From positions 7,025,501 through 7,089,500 of the forward strand of contig JANTQA010000063.1 in assembly GCA_027625915.1 (NCBI GenBank): a stretch of 64,000 nucleotides of DNA. The letters are read 5' to 3'. This DNA is from Anaeramoeba flamelloides. Lineage: Eukaryota; Metamonada; Anaeramoebidae. Under the pieces are notes generated by a model. The model had not been told where the DNA came from. It did not search any database and was given only the letters and a program-made list of their open reading frames with translations. Positions 46,010 through 62,511 of this stretch are shown here, piece after piece. Numbering within the stretch: position 1 is the first letter of the stretch; each line of letters opens with the position of its first letter. The translations under genes were made by a program, and so were the position numbers.

Positions 46010-46610
46010 TCTTTCAGAAATAACTTAAATTGTGATCAAGATTCTTGTGAATAAGACCAAGCAATTATTTCGTTCAAAAAAAATGTTTCAAAATTAAAAA
46101 TTCTTTTATAATTTTTTTCAGTTTTTGTAAACGAGAAAACAACTTTGTTCAAACTTTAAAGAAAAACAAATTTTAACTTATAGATCAAAATTTTATTACG
46201 AAACCGTTGTTAAACTTCTACCAAATATCCATTTATTGAATCACCAATACCCCCATTAGTTTTATTTACTAAGATTAGGATTGAAATATTAATCATTAAA
46301 AATAATAACTTAATAAAAAATTATCTTTTTAAAAATTAATACTTTCCAAATAAACTTAAAACTAAAAATATGTTTCACCATTTTCAAGAATTAACTTGTT
46401 TGTTAAAAAAAAATAATAGTTTACTTTTTTTACGTTTTATATTGAAACATTGAAAATTTGGAATTTAAACTATAAATTCAAATTAATAAATTGTTTAGAT
46501 GAGGTTAGTTCATCAGTTTCACAAGCCAAAACATAAATTACAAAAAAAAAAAAATTCTTTTAGGATCATAATAAGATTTTATTTGTTTTTTTTTAAAATA
46601 CCCATCATTG
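46010..46610 (+). repeat. Direct repeat K, right copy
   Basis: Begins about 45 bases after the archaemetzincin stop codon and is colinear with 43960-44545. It could therefore be the natural 3' flank of that gene, of which the left copy is a duplicate. It continues directly into repeat J. Confidence 0.7.
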
Positions 46611-46815
46611 GATTATAAACTCCATTTCAAAATAATTGTTCCATTAAAAATCAAATTTTGAAAATAAATATTTTTATATATTGTGGTTATCTATTATAAT
46701 AAAAAAAAATACCATTTTAATATTCAGTTCTAAATATTCGAAATATTTGTTTTTTGTCTTGAAATAAAAAAAAGTAAAAAAAAAAATAACTAAAAATTGG
46801 GCCGTTTTTTATAAA
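46605..46815 (+). repeat. Dispersed repeat family J, copy 2
   Basis: Resembles 23000-23225. Adjacent to direct repeat K. Decayed, unknown class. Confidence 0.45.
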
Positions 46816-47179
46816 ATCTAATTTATATTTTTTTTGAAAACCTTTGAATTTTTTTTTTAGTATTTGGAATTTGTTCAACTCAAAGAAGTTCAATTTAACA
46901 AAGTTTTTTTTTTTTTTTTGATTTATACCAACTCCTGGGTTATGGAGAAATTTAAAAATAAGTGGATAGAACATTAAATTTATTTGTATTATTAAAATAA
47001 GAATATCTATTTCCGTAATTTGTTAATTTTCCTATTTTAAATATTTTTTGCCTTGATTTGTTTTTTTTTATTTTGATTTATAAAATAAAAATGAAAGAGT
47101 TAAATAATTTTCTTTTTATTTAGTGAATTAAAAAAAAACTTCAGTAGGTTTTCCAGAAATAAAAATAATTGAATAAAAT
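46816..47179. other. AT-rich spacer
   Basis: Long T runs; nothing recognised. The ORF at 46717-46974 is F/K low complexity. Confidence 0.45.
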
Positions 47180-48625
47180 AGAAGTTTTGATGATAACCTA
47201 TATTATCATAATATTAACAATAAAATCACGATTGTATTAAAAAATAGTAATTAGGCCTACATTATTGCGGAAAATCATAAAATCGTGATATTCGACATTT
47301 TCACGATTAAAATGAAAAATTATTTTTTTTGAAATCTTAAAAAAAATCTCTTGACTTTTACTAAGCCATGAAACTTTTACAGTACTTTTTCACTTTAAAA
47401 ATGTTTGAAAGTGTTTGTAAGGGTTGTAAATTGTCTCCAAGTGTTTGAAAGTTTTGAAAGACAGAAAAATTTTATAAAGGGAATGAGTTTGTTTGTTGTG
47501 GAAAAAATTTTTTTCTTTTCATTATTTTTTTTTAACCAAATAGAAAATCTCAAACAAATTTAATGATCAAACTAATAATTACCCATTTCAAAAAAACACT
47601 TGAATATAAAATATATGGGTTTTCTTAAAATAGAGTTATTACCTTCACAATTTAAATAACCAAAAAGAATAAAGAGTTAATTTTCTCGTTATTTTGATGG
47701 ATCAAACAACAACCTCTAAGCTCTAGTTGTTTTTTCTGGCCAATACAATTATTCTCAAAGAAGAAAAAGAACAAGAAGACAAGAATTGTATAAAAAATCT
47801 TAATAATTGGTGATCCTCCGGCAAGGTTTTTGTGAAAGCTTTTGAAAAGTTATCCAACTCCTTAGAACTTTCAGAGAATAATAAAAATGTTTTCAGCCAA
47901 GAACACATTCTTTAAAGAATAAGTGAAGGGTTGGTTGTTTTAGAAGCTAATTATACAACACAATTTCCAACACTAGCATTGACTGATAAATTATTTATTT
48001 CTCTTTAGTTCTTATTGTTTTTAATCTAAAAGGATCCATAGGTTTGTCAACCAAACCAAAAGAAAATACAATAAAACTCTTTGATCTGATCATTGATTGA
48101 ATCAAATATCTTTTTTTTTATTTTTTCAAAGAATAACTTTTTTGTACATAATCTATTTTAAGATCAAAAATAAAATTTCTTTTTTTAAATATTTGTCAAA
48201 TAGCCCAAAAAAATATCAATTATAATATCGTGATTCCTTTTTAATGGCAATATTTTGTTATTTATCACGATTTTATAATCATTATGGAGATTTTATAGAA
48301 TCACGATTTTTTCTATTACAGTCAGTTTCAAATTTAAGGCACAAACTTTCAACGAAATTTAAGGCACAATAAGAATATCAAATTAAAGCACAAAATTTAT
48401 AATTTTTTTTTCACAAAGTATTTTACTAGAAACTGAATTTTGTGGTTTAATTTGAGATTTTTATTGTTCTTGAAATTTTGTTGAAAGTTTGTGCTTTAAA
48501 AGAGGAACTGACTGTATCGTGAATATATTGAATATTGAGATTTTAGAAAATATCACGATTTGATAGAAATTATTGCAATTATTGTAAATGATCGTGAATT
48601 AAGCATAGACATCATCAAAAACTCT
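47180..48625 (+). mobile_element. 1.25 kb DNA element, family E copy 2, interrupted by a MITE
   Basis: Colinear with 16875-18128; ends AGAAGTTTTGATGATAAC and ATCATCAAAAACTCT. The TCGCGA arrays have decayed (ATCGTGAT, ATCACGAT variants), consistent with C-to-T change at CpG. A complete MITE F is inserted at 48319-48514. A 61-codon minus frame (47723-47908) is open here and partly readable in copy 1 at the matching place. Confidence 0.8.
48319..48514. mobile_element. Tc1-like MITE family F, nested in element E
   Basis: 196 bases, CAGTCAGTTTCAAATTTAAG on the left and inverted CAGTCAGTTCCTCTTTTAAA on the right, flanked by TA on both sides (48317-48318 and 48515-48516). This is the TA target duplication typical of Tc1/mariner insertions. 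Internal repeats of GGCACA. Non-coding. Confidence 0.88.
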
Positions 48626-48715
48626 AAAAATATAAATAATAATAGTCTTGAAAATTTTTTATGTTTGTGAGAAATAAACTATTTTTGCCACAATTTTCTT
48701 ATATTTTTGTAGATA

Positions 48716-49248
48716 AACTAAAATTCAAAATTTTCCACACAACTAAAACGTTCCAAACAATCACAATAATACAATTTAATTGAAATTTGAGATAATTTTG
48801 ATTTTTGTAAAATATGAAAATCATTTTTTCATCTTTTAGTTTTTGTTTTCATTTCATTTTTTGAATTATGTAATTTGCTTCGTTGCATCAAAATTTTTCT
48901 ACAAGGTTTATATTATGTTAAAGTCAAGTTGTTCCAAATAGAAGAACTCAAATAAAATTAGTTGGTAGTATCTAACCTTTGATCGATCAATATTCCTAAT
49001 AGAATTTAGACAAATTTACTAATGTATTTTTTTGTTTTGGTCTCTCCAAAATTTTTAACACACCCATGATTTATTTGTATTGATAATTATTTATTTATTG
49101 TTTTTGAGTATTTTATTTTATAAAAAGGTGACAACATTTCAATTAGTGAATGGTTCTAATTTGGTAAATCTTCGAGAAGTGGTTAAATAAAGTTTTTTTT
49201 TTCACAAATCGAATTTTGGTGTGTTAAAAATTTTGAATTGGGGTTTAG
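48716..49248 (-). mobile_element. MITE family B copy 3
   Basis: Right end GTGTGTTAAAAATTTTGAAT followed by TGGGGTTTA, left end AAATTCAAAATTTTCCACAC. Inverted relative to copies 1, 2 and 5. Confidence 0.75.
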
Positions 49249-49271
49249 ATAGATATCTAAAACACGCATAC

Positions 49272-49326
<55 letters not shown>

Positions 49327-50411
49327 TAATCAAATTAAGCACTATTTTTTTCTGATTAATATTTTTTGAAATTAAGTTCATAACTTAATTCAATTAACCA
49401 GTGTGATAATTTTTTTCAGAATAAAAACACTCTCAACTTTTGAATATCGAAAATATTTTTTGGAATTAGTGTGCACTTTTTTATTTTTTTTTGAAAAATG
49501 GGGGTTGAGAAAAGCTTGAAATCAAAGAATAAGTTAATATATTAAATTAGAATGGTTTTCCAGAGAGTTTATCTTTTTAGTTTAACTTTTTTTTAATTTT
49601 ACCATTTAAAACTAAAAAAAAACATTTGAAGACTAAAATTAGTGCCTTTTGTAAAAAGAAAATTCCCATAATTTAGAATTTGTTTTTGTAAATGAGTTAA
49701 AACAAGAGAGTGTATCAAAAAATATATATAATTTCAAGTTTGAATTCAATGATTTTGGCAAAAAATGTTTTCAAGAAAAAGTTAAATTGAAACTTTATTA
49801 ATTTTTATTTTATCATTTAGTTTGTTTAATTTATTAATGGAAAGTATTTGATCAGTTTTTTATTTTTAGTGTTTTTTGGGTCGTAGGGACATATATATAT
49901 AAAATATATAAAGTTAAAAAATAATGTGTTCGGTTGGTAATTATTTGTAGTTTTTTCATGAATAAAATAAAAGTTTTTTAATTTATCTACCTTTTGTATG
50001 GGTTGGAGACTATATGTTGGATTTTGGATGGTGGACAAAAAATTTATCCCCCCTGAGAGGTAGAACAATATGTCTTATAATTCTGTTGAAAAATATTATT
50101 TTTAAAATTTGAAATCTTTGTATAACTTTATCATTTAGATTTTTTTTTCTTTTTTTAAATTTGTGTATATTTTCTGTCCACTCCAAACCTGAAAGAATAA
50201 AAATCTTTTCATTTCAAATATAGATAATCAGCTCAATTTTTTTCCTATTTCTTATAAAGTTTCCAGTCGAATATAAACAATAAAAATAATTTGAATTTAA
50301 TTCTCACATATCCTTTATACCAACTAGAATAAAAAGGTAAATATTCCAAAATAATATTTTGTACCTTAAAAAATCATTTTTTGATATTTTTCTTTCGAAT
50401 TTTTTCATCTA
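49249..50411. other. AT-rich DNA upstream of the PSI-repeat gene
   Basis: Begins with an (ACAT)n(AT)n microsatellite (about 49265-49322). The ORF at 49826-50068 (minus) has no recognised domain. The promoter of the PSI gene should be near the right edge. Confidence 0.5.
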
Positions 50412-55262
<4,851 letters not shown>

Positions 55263-55479
55263 GGATTTTAATGAAACTTTTAATTCATAATTTTCATAAT
55301 TATTATTGTTTATTTCTAAAAATTTTTAAAATACATACCAATCCTTTTTTTTCATGATTTCTATTTCAAAGTTTTTTTAAATTTATTTTTTTTCAAAACT
55401 TTTAAATAAATTATTAACTATAATTTTTTTTTTTTTTTTATTTTTTTTAACAAAGGCTTTGGAACAAAAAAAATTGTTT
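55263..55479. other. Downstream flank of the PSI gene
   Basis: T-rich sequence; presumably the 3' untranslated region. Nothing else recognised. Confidence 0.4.
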
Positions 55480-56060
55480 TTTTTTTTTTTTTGATTTTGA
55501 GGCGAGGTAATTAATTTCATCTTAAAGTCATTAGTTTTTTTTTTAATTGAAGAAATAAACCCAAAATTTATTTTATTTTGAGTTAATTTTTAAAAAGTCA
55601 AAAAAACCTTGGCACTTATACTTAGCTTTTCCAGAATTTAAAAGAATAGAGCAAAAAACAATAATTTTACTCTATTCCATTAAATTGAAAGAGAGAGAGA
55701 GCTTTTGACTTTTCCAGAATTTAAAAAGATTTGAGTAAAATCTTTGACTTTTCTCCATTCTTATGAATTGTGTAAAAGCTAGGTACTCTACGCAACTTCC
55801 AGATAATTTTAAATTTTTAAACAAAAATTTCAATAATATATTGTATTTTTCTTTATTACTTTAACCATGACAAGATAATTAATGATTCTTTATTTTGAAT
55901 AAGATGTTAGGTATTATGTTTATTATCATTCTTAATTTGGATTAATTCTTTAAATATCAATTATTCAATTTTTTTTGATATGATATGAAGTCCCATAAAA
56001 AATGATTGATATCTTGATATTTTCAAAATTATAATTCTTTTTGGGTTAATTGTTAGATTT
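55480..56060 (-). mobile_element. LINE 3' fragment, split by a MITE
   Basis: 55480-55595 and 55795-56060 resemble the 3' end of the LINE at 59745-60765, in the same orientation. Shared pieces are the T-run followed by GGTAATTAATTTC, TTAATGATTCTTTATTTTGA, TTGGATTAATTCTTTAA and CCCATAAAAAATGATTGATA. The interruption is MITE H. Confidence 0.65.
55613..55788. mobile_element. Small MITE family H, copy 1
   Basis: Ends GGCACTTATACTTAGCTTTT and AAAAGCTAGGTACT form an inverted pair (AGTACCTAGCTTTT). Internal repeats of TTTTCCAGAATTTAAAA. Inserted in a LINE fragment. Confidence 0.6.
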
Positions 56061-57425
56061 TGAAGAAAATTATTATATTTCAAATTTGGACAAATTCTAT
56101 TTTTTAAAAAAAATAGTCATTGTTTTCAAAATAGACAATTCTATTGAAAGATATTGGCTATATGTATTAAAAACCTTCTTTCCAGAGTATATTAAGGGAT
56201 GTTAGAGTATATTTGAGTATGCTAGAATATTTTTGAGTGTTTTGGATGGTATTTTAGAGAATTTTGGCTCGGATTTTGAAAAAAAAATATTTAAGAGACC
56301 AATTAGACTTTTGAAACTTGTTTTAAGGGGAAAAAATTTTCCACTTAACTTTTTGTGTTAAAATTGTGTTTCATACAATTACTTAAAAATATTTAGTATT
56401 GGTGATTTCAACTTTTTGAGTATTCTACAATTTTAAGTAATAAAATATTACCAATCACAAAATAATCTTTTTGATTTTTCCTCTGACAATTATAAAAAAC
56501 CATTAAAAACCTTCATATCAATCACTAGTATCAAGAAACTCTTAAAAAATACAAAAAAAATCGATTTGACCATTATTGAAATTTAATAATACACCCAAGA
56601 AAAAAAAGTGAAACAGGAACAAAAGTTTTAACAATGTTTTTAATTGGAAACCTTACTGAAAAATAAAAAATAAGATCAATTAAAAAAAGAATAAATAAAT
56701 TAATAAAGACAAAAAGAAGTATTCGCCACAATAACAGTTTTTTTAATACTATCTTTTTGTAATCGTTTTTCTTTGATTGATCAATAATTAAAAATTTGTT
56801 CAAAAAAATGATTATTTTTTTGAGATCTCCAAAGCCACACAAATAATTTTGATTATAAAGTAGTTGATTTAAATTGTATTTGTTGGGTTGATTGAAAATA
56901 ATATAATAGATTATTATTTGAGGTTAACAGGTTTCTTCAATTTATTGATTTTACTTTTTATTTTCAGGTTCGATTAAGCTTAATGACAAAAATCAGTGTT
57001 TCACTTTTTTTCCCCAATGATAAAGATCAGTTCAAATAAAAACCCTTCCCAAAAGATAGTATTAAAAAAACTGTTATTCTTCTCAACTCTTCATTTGGTT
57101 TTAGTCAATTGATATTTTCAGTTATAAATTGATTTTATTATCTTAACTAAAGGCTGAAATAAAAAGAATGAATCACTTTTTTCCTTCGTTTAACTTCTTA
57201 ACTAAATGTCTAATTAAAATTTTCCACTTTTACATCCAGATTAAGGTTTACAATTACGGAAATTTGAAAAAAACTGAATACCATAAAGTGAATTGTGTTT
57301 GGTTTAAATGTAAACCAATTGAATAAAATCAGTTAGACATTAATTTGACAATTTTCCAAAAAATATTGGGAAAATTTCGGTATTATTTTTTCATTTTTTA
57401 TTACTATTTTTTATCAAGATTAAAC
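56061..57425. other. AT-rich intergenic DNA
   Basis: The ORF at 56573-56842 (minus) is hydrophobic low complexity. No repeat copy recognised. It includes the upstream region of the gene at 57426. Confidence 0.45.
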
Positions 57426-58055
57426 ATGTTTCAACAAACGAACAACCAACCACTTGAAATTATGCAAACAAATGGAATTGTTTATCAAGAGTGTGAAGAA
57501 CTCACACAAAAAGAAACCTTTGATGATACCATTGTAACCAAAATTGAAAAGCTGTGTAAAGAAAAAGTTCTCAATCAAAATACAAATGTTTCAGTCTACG
57601 ATTTCCCAGAAATGTACAATCAAAAGTATAACGAAGAATGTCCATATAAGGGTTTCAAATTAAAAAAAGTGTTTTACAAATTCAATGTAATTTTTTTTTC
57701 TCAATTTCACATTAAAAATCTTTTTCATTTTAATTTTAATTTTTCTTTTTCAAAATTAATTTTGAATTTGACAAAAATTTTTTTTTTCATTTGTCAAAAA
57801 GAAAAAAACAAAGAAAAAGAAAAAACTTTTTGATTTATCCCTTAATTTACAACTGTTGAAATGTCATTTATTAGAGAATAAAGCCTGTTTCTTTGAGAGT
57901 TTACAACTCGAGATACAAAATAGGGTTCAACCAATTTTCGCTCTTGATTTAAAAAAACTCATTATAGTTTGTTCATGTGTTTTCAGTAAACATTTCATTA
58001 TTAATGATCAACTTAGTTTTGAAAAATCACAAACAATACCATTGACTTTACTTTA
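57426..58055 (+). CDS. Unassigned small protein, probably two exons
   Basis: The ATG at 57426 (MFQQTNNQPLEIMQTNGIVY) starts a stretch of clear coding composition, ending at a likely donor AAATTCAAT|GTAATT at 57686, phase 0. An upstream in-frame ATG at 57345 would add a hydrophobic, low-complexity leader and is less likely. A second open stretch, roughly 57800-58055 (LSLNLQLLKCHLLENKACFF to the stop), is in a different frame and is probably exon 2; the acceptor is ambiguous among several AAG/TAG sites. Together they would make about 160-175 residues. The first part has acidic helices and FDDTIVTKIEKLCKEKVL; the second is rich in beta-type and Cys residues. I do not recognise the family. Confidence 0.5.
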
Positions 58056-58470
58056 AGTACGTGTTAAATTGTCTAAAGCCCTATTTTAGTCACTACACTA
58101 GCATTAAAAAATTAAATTGAAAAAAAAAAAGTTAGACAAAACTCCACCATTCCTGAACCTTTCATCCTGAATAATAAAGTTTATTCACAATATAATCAAA
58201 ATTACAGAACTTTCAAATTCGTGGGACTATTGTATTTATTGTTGTTAGTATAACCAACTTTTTTCAAAGTCTCTCAAGAAAAAAAGGTATTTTTCGGGTA
58301 AAAAATTCCAAATAAACAGAAGAATGAATTATAGATTAATTCAACTTGGAGATATTTATTTTGATAGATAATAACGAATAGTTTTGAAAACATGTACTGA
58401 TCTAATAAAACTGAAACAGAGAAAAAAAATCCCTGATGATAGTTATTGAGAGTGTCTGTCAAGTGCCGTC
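58056..58470. other. AT-rich spacer
   Basis: No gene recognised; the ORF at 58274-58462 has no domain. Confidence 0.4.
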
Positions 58471-58640
58471 AAGTGCCTAGCTTTTTTTTACTTTTTGTAA
58501 TAAACCGAAAATTTTTGAAATTTTCTTTTTATATCAAAAATTAAAAAAAAAACTCCGTTAGCTTTTACAGAATTCAAAAGAATTGAGTAAAAACTTTGAT
58601 TATTCTCCATTCTTTTGAATTCTGGAAAAGCTAGGTACTT
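58471..58640. mobile_element. Small MITE family H, copy 2
   Basis: Inverted ends AAGTGCCTAGCTTTT and AAAAGCTAGGTACTT. Inside is a second inverted pair around TTTTACAGAATTCAAAAGAA and TTCTTTTGAATTCTGGAAAA. Shares these features with copy 1 at 55613. Confidence 0.65.
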
Positions 58641-58674
58641 GACTTTACCTGAAGACACTTGATGACACTTCCCT

Positions 58675-58790
58675 AATTTCTAAATTTTTGTTTCGAAAAT
58701 CAAAGAAAGAGTTATAATTTTCTTAATCATTAACCAACGACAAAATAAATAATGTGTCTTTATTTCGAATAATAAAAAATTTTATTTTTG
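58675..58790 (-). mobile_element. LINE 3' terminal fragment
   Basis: CTAATTTCTAAATTTTTGTT, then ATAATTTTCTTAATCATTAA and a block ending TTTATTTCGAATAAT match 59799-59905 of the main LINE copy. Confidence 0.6.
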
Positions 58791-58814
58791 AACAAAGATA
58801 AGAAAAAGAGAGAC

Positions 58815-59185
58815 AAAAGCAAGAAATGAAAGAGATTCAGAAAATAACAAAAAAAAAGTAAAAACTTAATTTAAAAGTTTTAGTTTTATAAACCGAGTGT
58901 TGAATTGTGCTATTGGCTGTTTTCTTTAATGTTAATTTTATCGAAAATTTCTTGATCACCTCCATAATACTAACTGTTTACTAAATAGTATATTTGACAA
59001 AAGTTGATCATAACACAAAGTATTATTACCGTAATCGACAGAAGTTAATCTCAGTGCAATGTATCCACATCAAATAAATTGTCAAATTTCCACTGCAATT
59101 TCTCTTCCCCAGTACTTTTTCCTCTAAATTAAAATGACACCGTTGATTATTTTTCTTCTTATATACTTTTTAATGAAAAAAAAAA
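58815..59185 (+). repeat. Dispersed repeat family I, copy 2
   Basis: Colinear with 18285-18665; ends in an A14 run near 59177-59190. Follows directly on a LINE 3' fragment. Non-coding, class unknown. Confidence 0.55.
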
Positions 59186-59728
59186 AAAATGGAAACTCAA
59201 AAAAAAAATAAAATGAAAAATAAACAAAAAGTATATTTATTTTTATTGTAATGTAATGGTGGAAAATTTAGTTCCTTTTATTTACCTAAATCCATAAACT
59301 TTAAACTTTTATTTATTTTTTTTTGTTTTTTTAATTCTAATTTTGATAACATTTATTTAAAATTTTTAACTGATTTAAATCAATAGTGGTGCGATCAATT
59401 TGATACAATGGGACCAAATCTAATTTTAAAAAAAAAAAAGTAATCTATAAAAGCATTTCTCACATTTCAAAAAGATCTCAATAGCTAACTAAAATTCTTA
59501 ATTTTTTATATTTGCACTTGGGGTACATACAATATTAACTTTAATAACCAGAATTATTTATCCCTATAAACAAGATCTAAAAATAAAATTCCATAAATTA
59601 CATTTTTTTTATTTTTTTTTCTCAATTTTGAAGAATATTATTATTGCATCTTATTTAATTTCTTTAATTATTTTGGATGATTTCAAATAAATACAACAAA
59701 ATTCCATCAAAAAAAAAAAAAAAAAATG
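59186..59728. other. AT-rich spacer
   Basis: Nothing recognised apart from an A18 run just before the LINE target duplication. Confidence 0.45.
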
Positions 59729-60781
59729 AAAATCGAGTCAATTTTTTTTTTTTTTTTTTTATTTTGAAGGGAGGAAATTAATTTCCTCTTACAGCACTAA
59801 TTTCTAAATTTTTGTTTAGAAATTTTAACAGAGAATCATAATTTTCTTTATCATTAACCAATGATAAGATGAATAATGAATCTTTATTTTGAATAATATC
59901 TTTGATATTATTCTTATTATTTTTATTTATTTGGATTAATTCTTTAATCCAGATTTTTCGATTTTTTTCATAGAACGGGCAATTCCATAAAAAATGATCG
60001 ATATCTTCATCTATTTCCGTGTTATGGTATTTTTTACACAAGTTCCATGATTTTGTTTTTATTTTATTATTATCATAAACATAAGAATATATGTTTAAAT
60101 AATTTGTGAAGTTTCGTAGTTTTAAAATTGAAGTTGATCCTTTCCATTTTAAATATTTTTGTTGTTTATTTATTTTATTGTTATATCTAATTATTTTTAA
60201 ATATTCTTGACCTTTCCATCCAGAACAATTTATTATCAAGTTTTCTCTAAATTGGTTTAGATTTAATTCTAATAATTTTAAGTTATCTATTTCCCAATTT
60301 AATATTTTCATTATCCTTTTTTGAAAATTTTAAAATTTTGGATATAGGTCCAAAACCAAGAATTCTTAATTTTTTTTTGAGTTTATATCTTCTTTTATAT
60401 ATTGAAATTCTGACTTGGTCAATTTTTGCTTCAGTTTTATAGATTATCCTTGGGGAATGTGGATTAATTTTTAAGAATTTTGTTATCTTTTTATTTATCC
60501 AAACATCAATTGAGTCGAAATCTTTTTGAGTTAGATTAAATATAACTAGTCCATAAAATAATTGGCTAATACATATTGATTTAAACATTTGTAATTTTAC
60601 TCCATTTGCTAAATTTTGTTGATTGAAAATCATCTTTATTTTTTTGAAGTTACTTTTAACTTTTTCGAAGTTTTTTTTAAATGTTTCCCTTTTTCAATCC
60701 AAATACCTAAATATTTTATTTTGGATAATTGGTTTTATTTTAAGGTTTTTTTAGTATTTGGATTCAAAATCGAGTCAATTT
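59729..60781 (-). mobile_element. 5'-truncated LINE with 16-bp target site duplication
   Basis: The element spans 59745-60765 and is flanked by the perfect 16-bp direct repeat AAAATCGAGTCAATTT (59729-59744 and 60766-60781). Its poly(A) tail appears as a T run right after 59741. The minus-strand coding part starts in the reverse-transcriptase thumb (KYLGIWIEKG, then MFKSICISQLFYGLVIFNL) in one frame (to about 60283). It continues in a second frame to 59778 with KSWNLCKKYHNTEIDEDIDH and FLWNCPFYEKNRKIW. This is the C-terminal C-x-(2,3)-H-x(n)-H-x-C zinc knuckle common in L1-like and related LINEs. One frame change separates the two parts. A recent, dead-on-arrival insertion. Confidence 0.88.
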
Positions 60782-61640
60782 AATATTCTTTCCCTCAATA
60801 AAACAAATAAATAAATAGAAAAATCATTGCAAATATTTTCAAATTAAATAATCAAATTTAAAAAGATTTTAATGATTATTTTTGGATTTTAGTTATAAAA
60901 GATCATGTGTATTTTTTTTTGATAATCGACTTTTTGTAGTTGAGATCTTTTTGAATTTTTTTAAATAAAAAAAGATTTAGTTTTGTAATACCATTTTTTG
61001 TGGTAAGCCACTCCTTGGGCCTTGAGTGAAATCATGATAAGTGACTAATCACAGAAAAGAATCTTTTTAATAAGATTTCTTTTAGCTTGGGAAGAAAGAG
61101 TTCATTTTCTAAGTACCGATTATTATACAGAAAGGAAAAGAATGAAATTAATGGGTATATTTAAAAATATTAGTATTTATACTACTTTTTGTAAAATATT
61201 GTTGAAAAAAAGTATCCTAAGACAGATTTGTATTCATTAACTCCACTTGTTTTTAGTTGTTGGAGAGGACTTTCTACAATTTTTAAAAACTTTTTTCAAA
61301 AAGATATAATTGGGTTATTTGAGTTAAGGGTTTAGCTTGATTATGGAGAAGTCCAAAATTAACGTATCGTGTTGTTGAATTTAAATCTTATAACTTCTCT
61401 GTGTTTTAAAAGTCACTAATAATTTGATTTCGTTAAATGATACAATTAGATAATCTCATCAATTATAAATGATTCATTTATTAGTAAAAAAATTCAAGAA
61501 TATATTTTGGAAAAAACTAAGCATTTCACAATAAATTTAAAACTGACCACTACCATTCAGATTTCTAAGTCGGTAAATATATTAATTAATTATTTTTTAA
61601 TATATGTATTAGTTTTTAAAAAAATATATTTTTTTGGTTT
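60782..61640. other. AT-rich intergenic DNA
   Basis: No gene or repeat copy recognised. Confidence 0.5.
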
Positions 61641-61710
61641 TTTATTTTTAAGGGGCTAATTTAATTTCCCACCGCTGCAGTTCGATTTTTTAATTTTTGA
61701 AATAAAGCGA
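61641..61710 (-). mobile_element. Possible LINE 3' terminal fragment
   Basis: GGGGCTAATTTAATTTCCCA followed by TTTTAATTTTTGAAATAAAG resembles the 3' end of the LINE at 59763-59830. It may be the 3' part of the LINE relic at 62512-63130, with MITE B copy 5 between them. Confidence 0.35.
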
Positions 61711-61961
61711 AAAATTAAATAATTTTTTAAAACAAAAATAAGAATTAAAAAAAAATATCATTATATTTTCTTGATTTTTTCTGTTTATTTGGAAAATCAA
61801 TAAATTTACAGAATAAAACAAAATAACCTAAGAAAATTGTATTTTTAAAGAAAATTTTATTTTTTTTAAGAAAACAGTAGAAATAATAGGATAATTAAAT
61901 AATTATTTTATTTATTTCTTAAATTAAAACAAACTAGATACTTGACTACATGATATTTATT

Positions 61962-62504
61962 AAAAAAAAACCAATTCAAAATTTTTAACACATGAAAATT
62001 CGATTTGTGAAAAAAAAAAACTTATTTATTCAATTCAAGAAGATTTATCAAATTAGAACCATTCACTAATTGAAATGTTAAAACTTTTTTATAAATTGCA
62101 ATACTCACAAAACAATAAATAAATAATTATCAATACAAATAAATCATGGGTGTGTTAAAAATTTTGGAGAGAGAAAAACAAAAAAAAAAAAAACATGAGT
62201 AAATTTGTTTCAATTCTATTAGGAAAATTGATCGATCAAAGGTTAGATGATACCAACTACTTTCATTTGAGTTCTTCTATTTGGAAAAACTCAACTTTAA
62301 CATAATATCAATATTTCAAAAATATTTTGGTCCAACAAAACAAATTTGTAATTCAAATAATGAAAAGAAAAAAAAAACTAAAAGATGAAAAAATGATTTT
62401 TATATTTTACAAAAATCAAAAAATTCTCAAATTTCAATGAAATTGATTAATTGTGATTGTTTAGGGCGTTTTAATTGTGTGTAAAATTTTTTATTTTAGT
62501 TTAA
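61962..62504 (+). mobile_element. MITE family B copy 5
   Basis: Left end ACCAATTCAAAATTTTTAAC followed by ACA, right end TAATTGTGTGTAAAATTTTT. Closely similar to copy 2. Abuts the LINE relic on its right. Confidence 0.75.
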
Positions 62505-62511
62505 TTAATAT

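Noticed and set aside
43960-46610. Direct repeats as terminal repeats of a retroelement
   Set aside because: The only gene between them is a host-type archaemetzincin, with no retroelement genes and no TG...CA-type ends seen.
49826-50068. 80-residue minus-strand ORF
   Set aside because: Weak coding look, no domain, no supported splice sites.
57345-57425. Upstream ATG of the unassigned gene at 57426
   Set aside because: It would add a low-complexity hydrophobic leader; composition changes to coding-like only from 57426.
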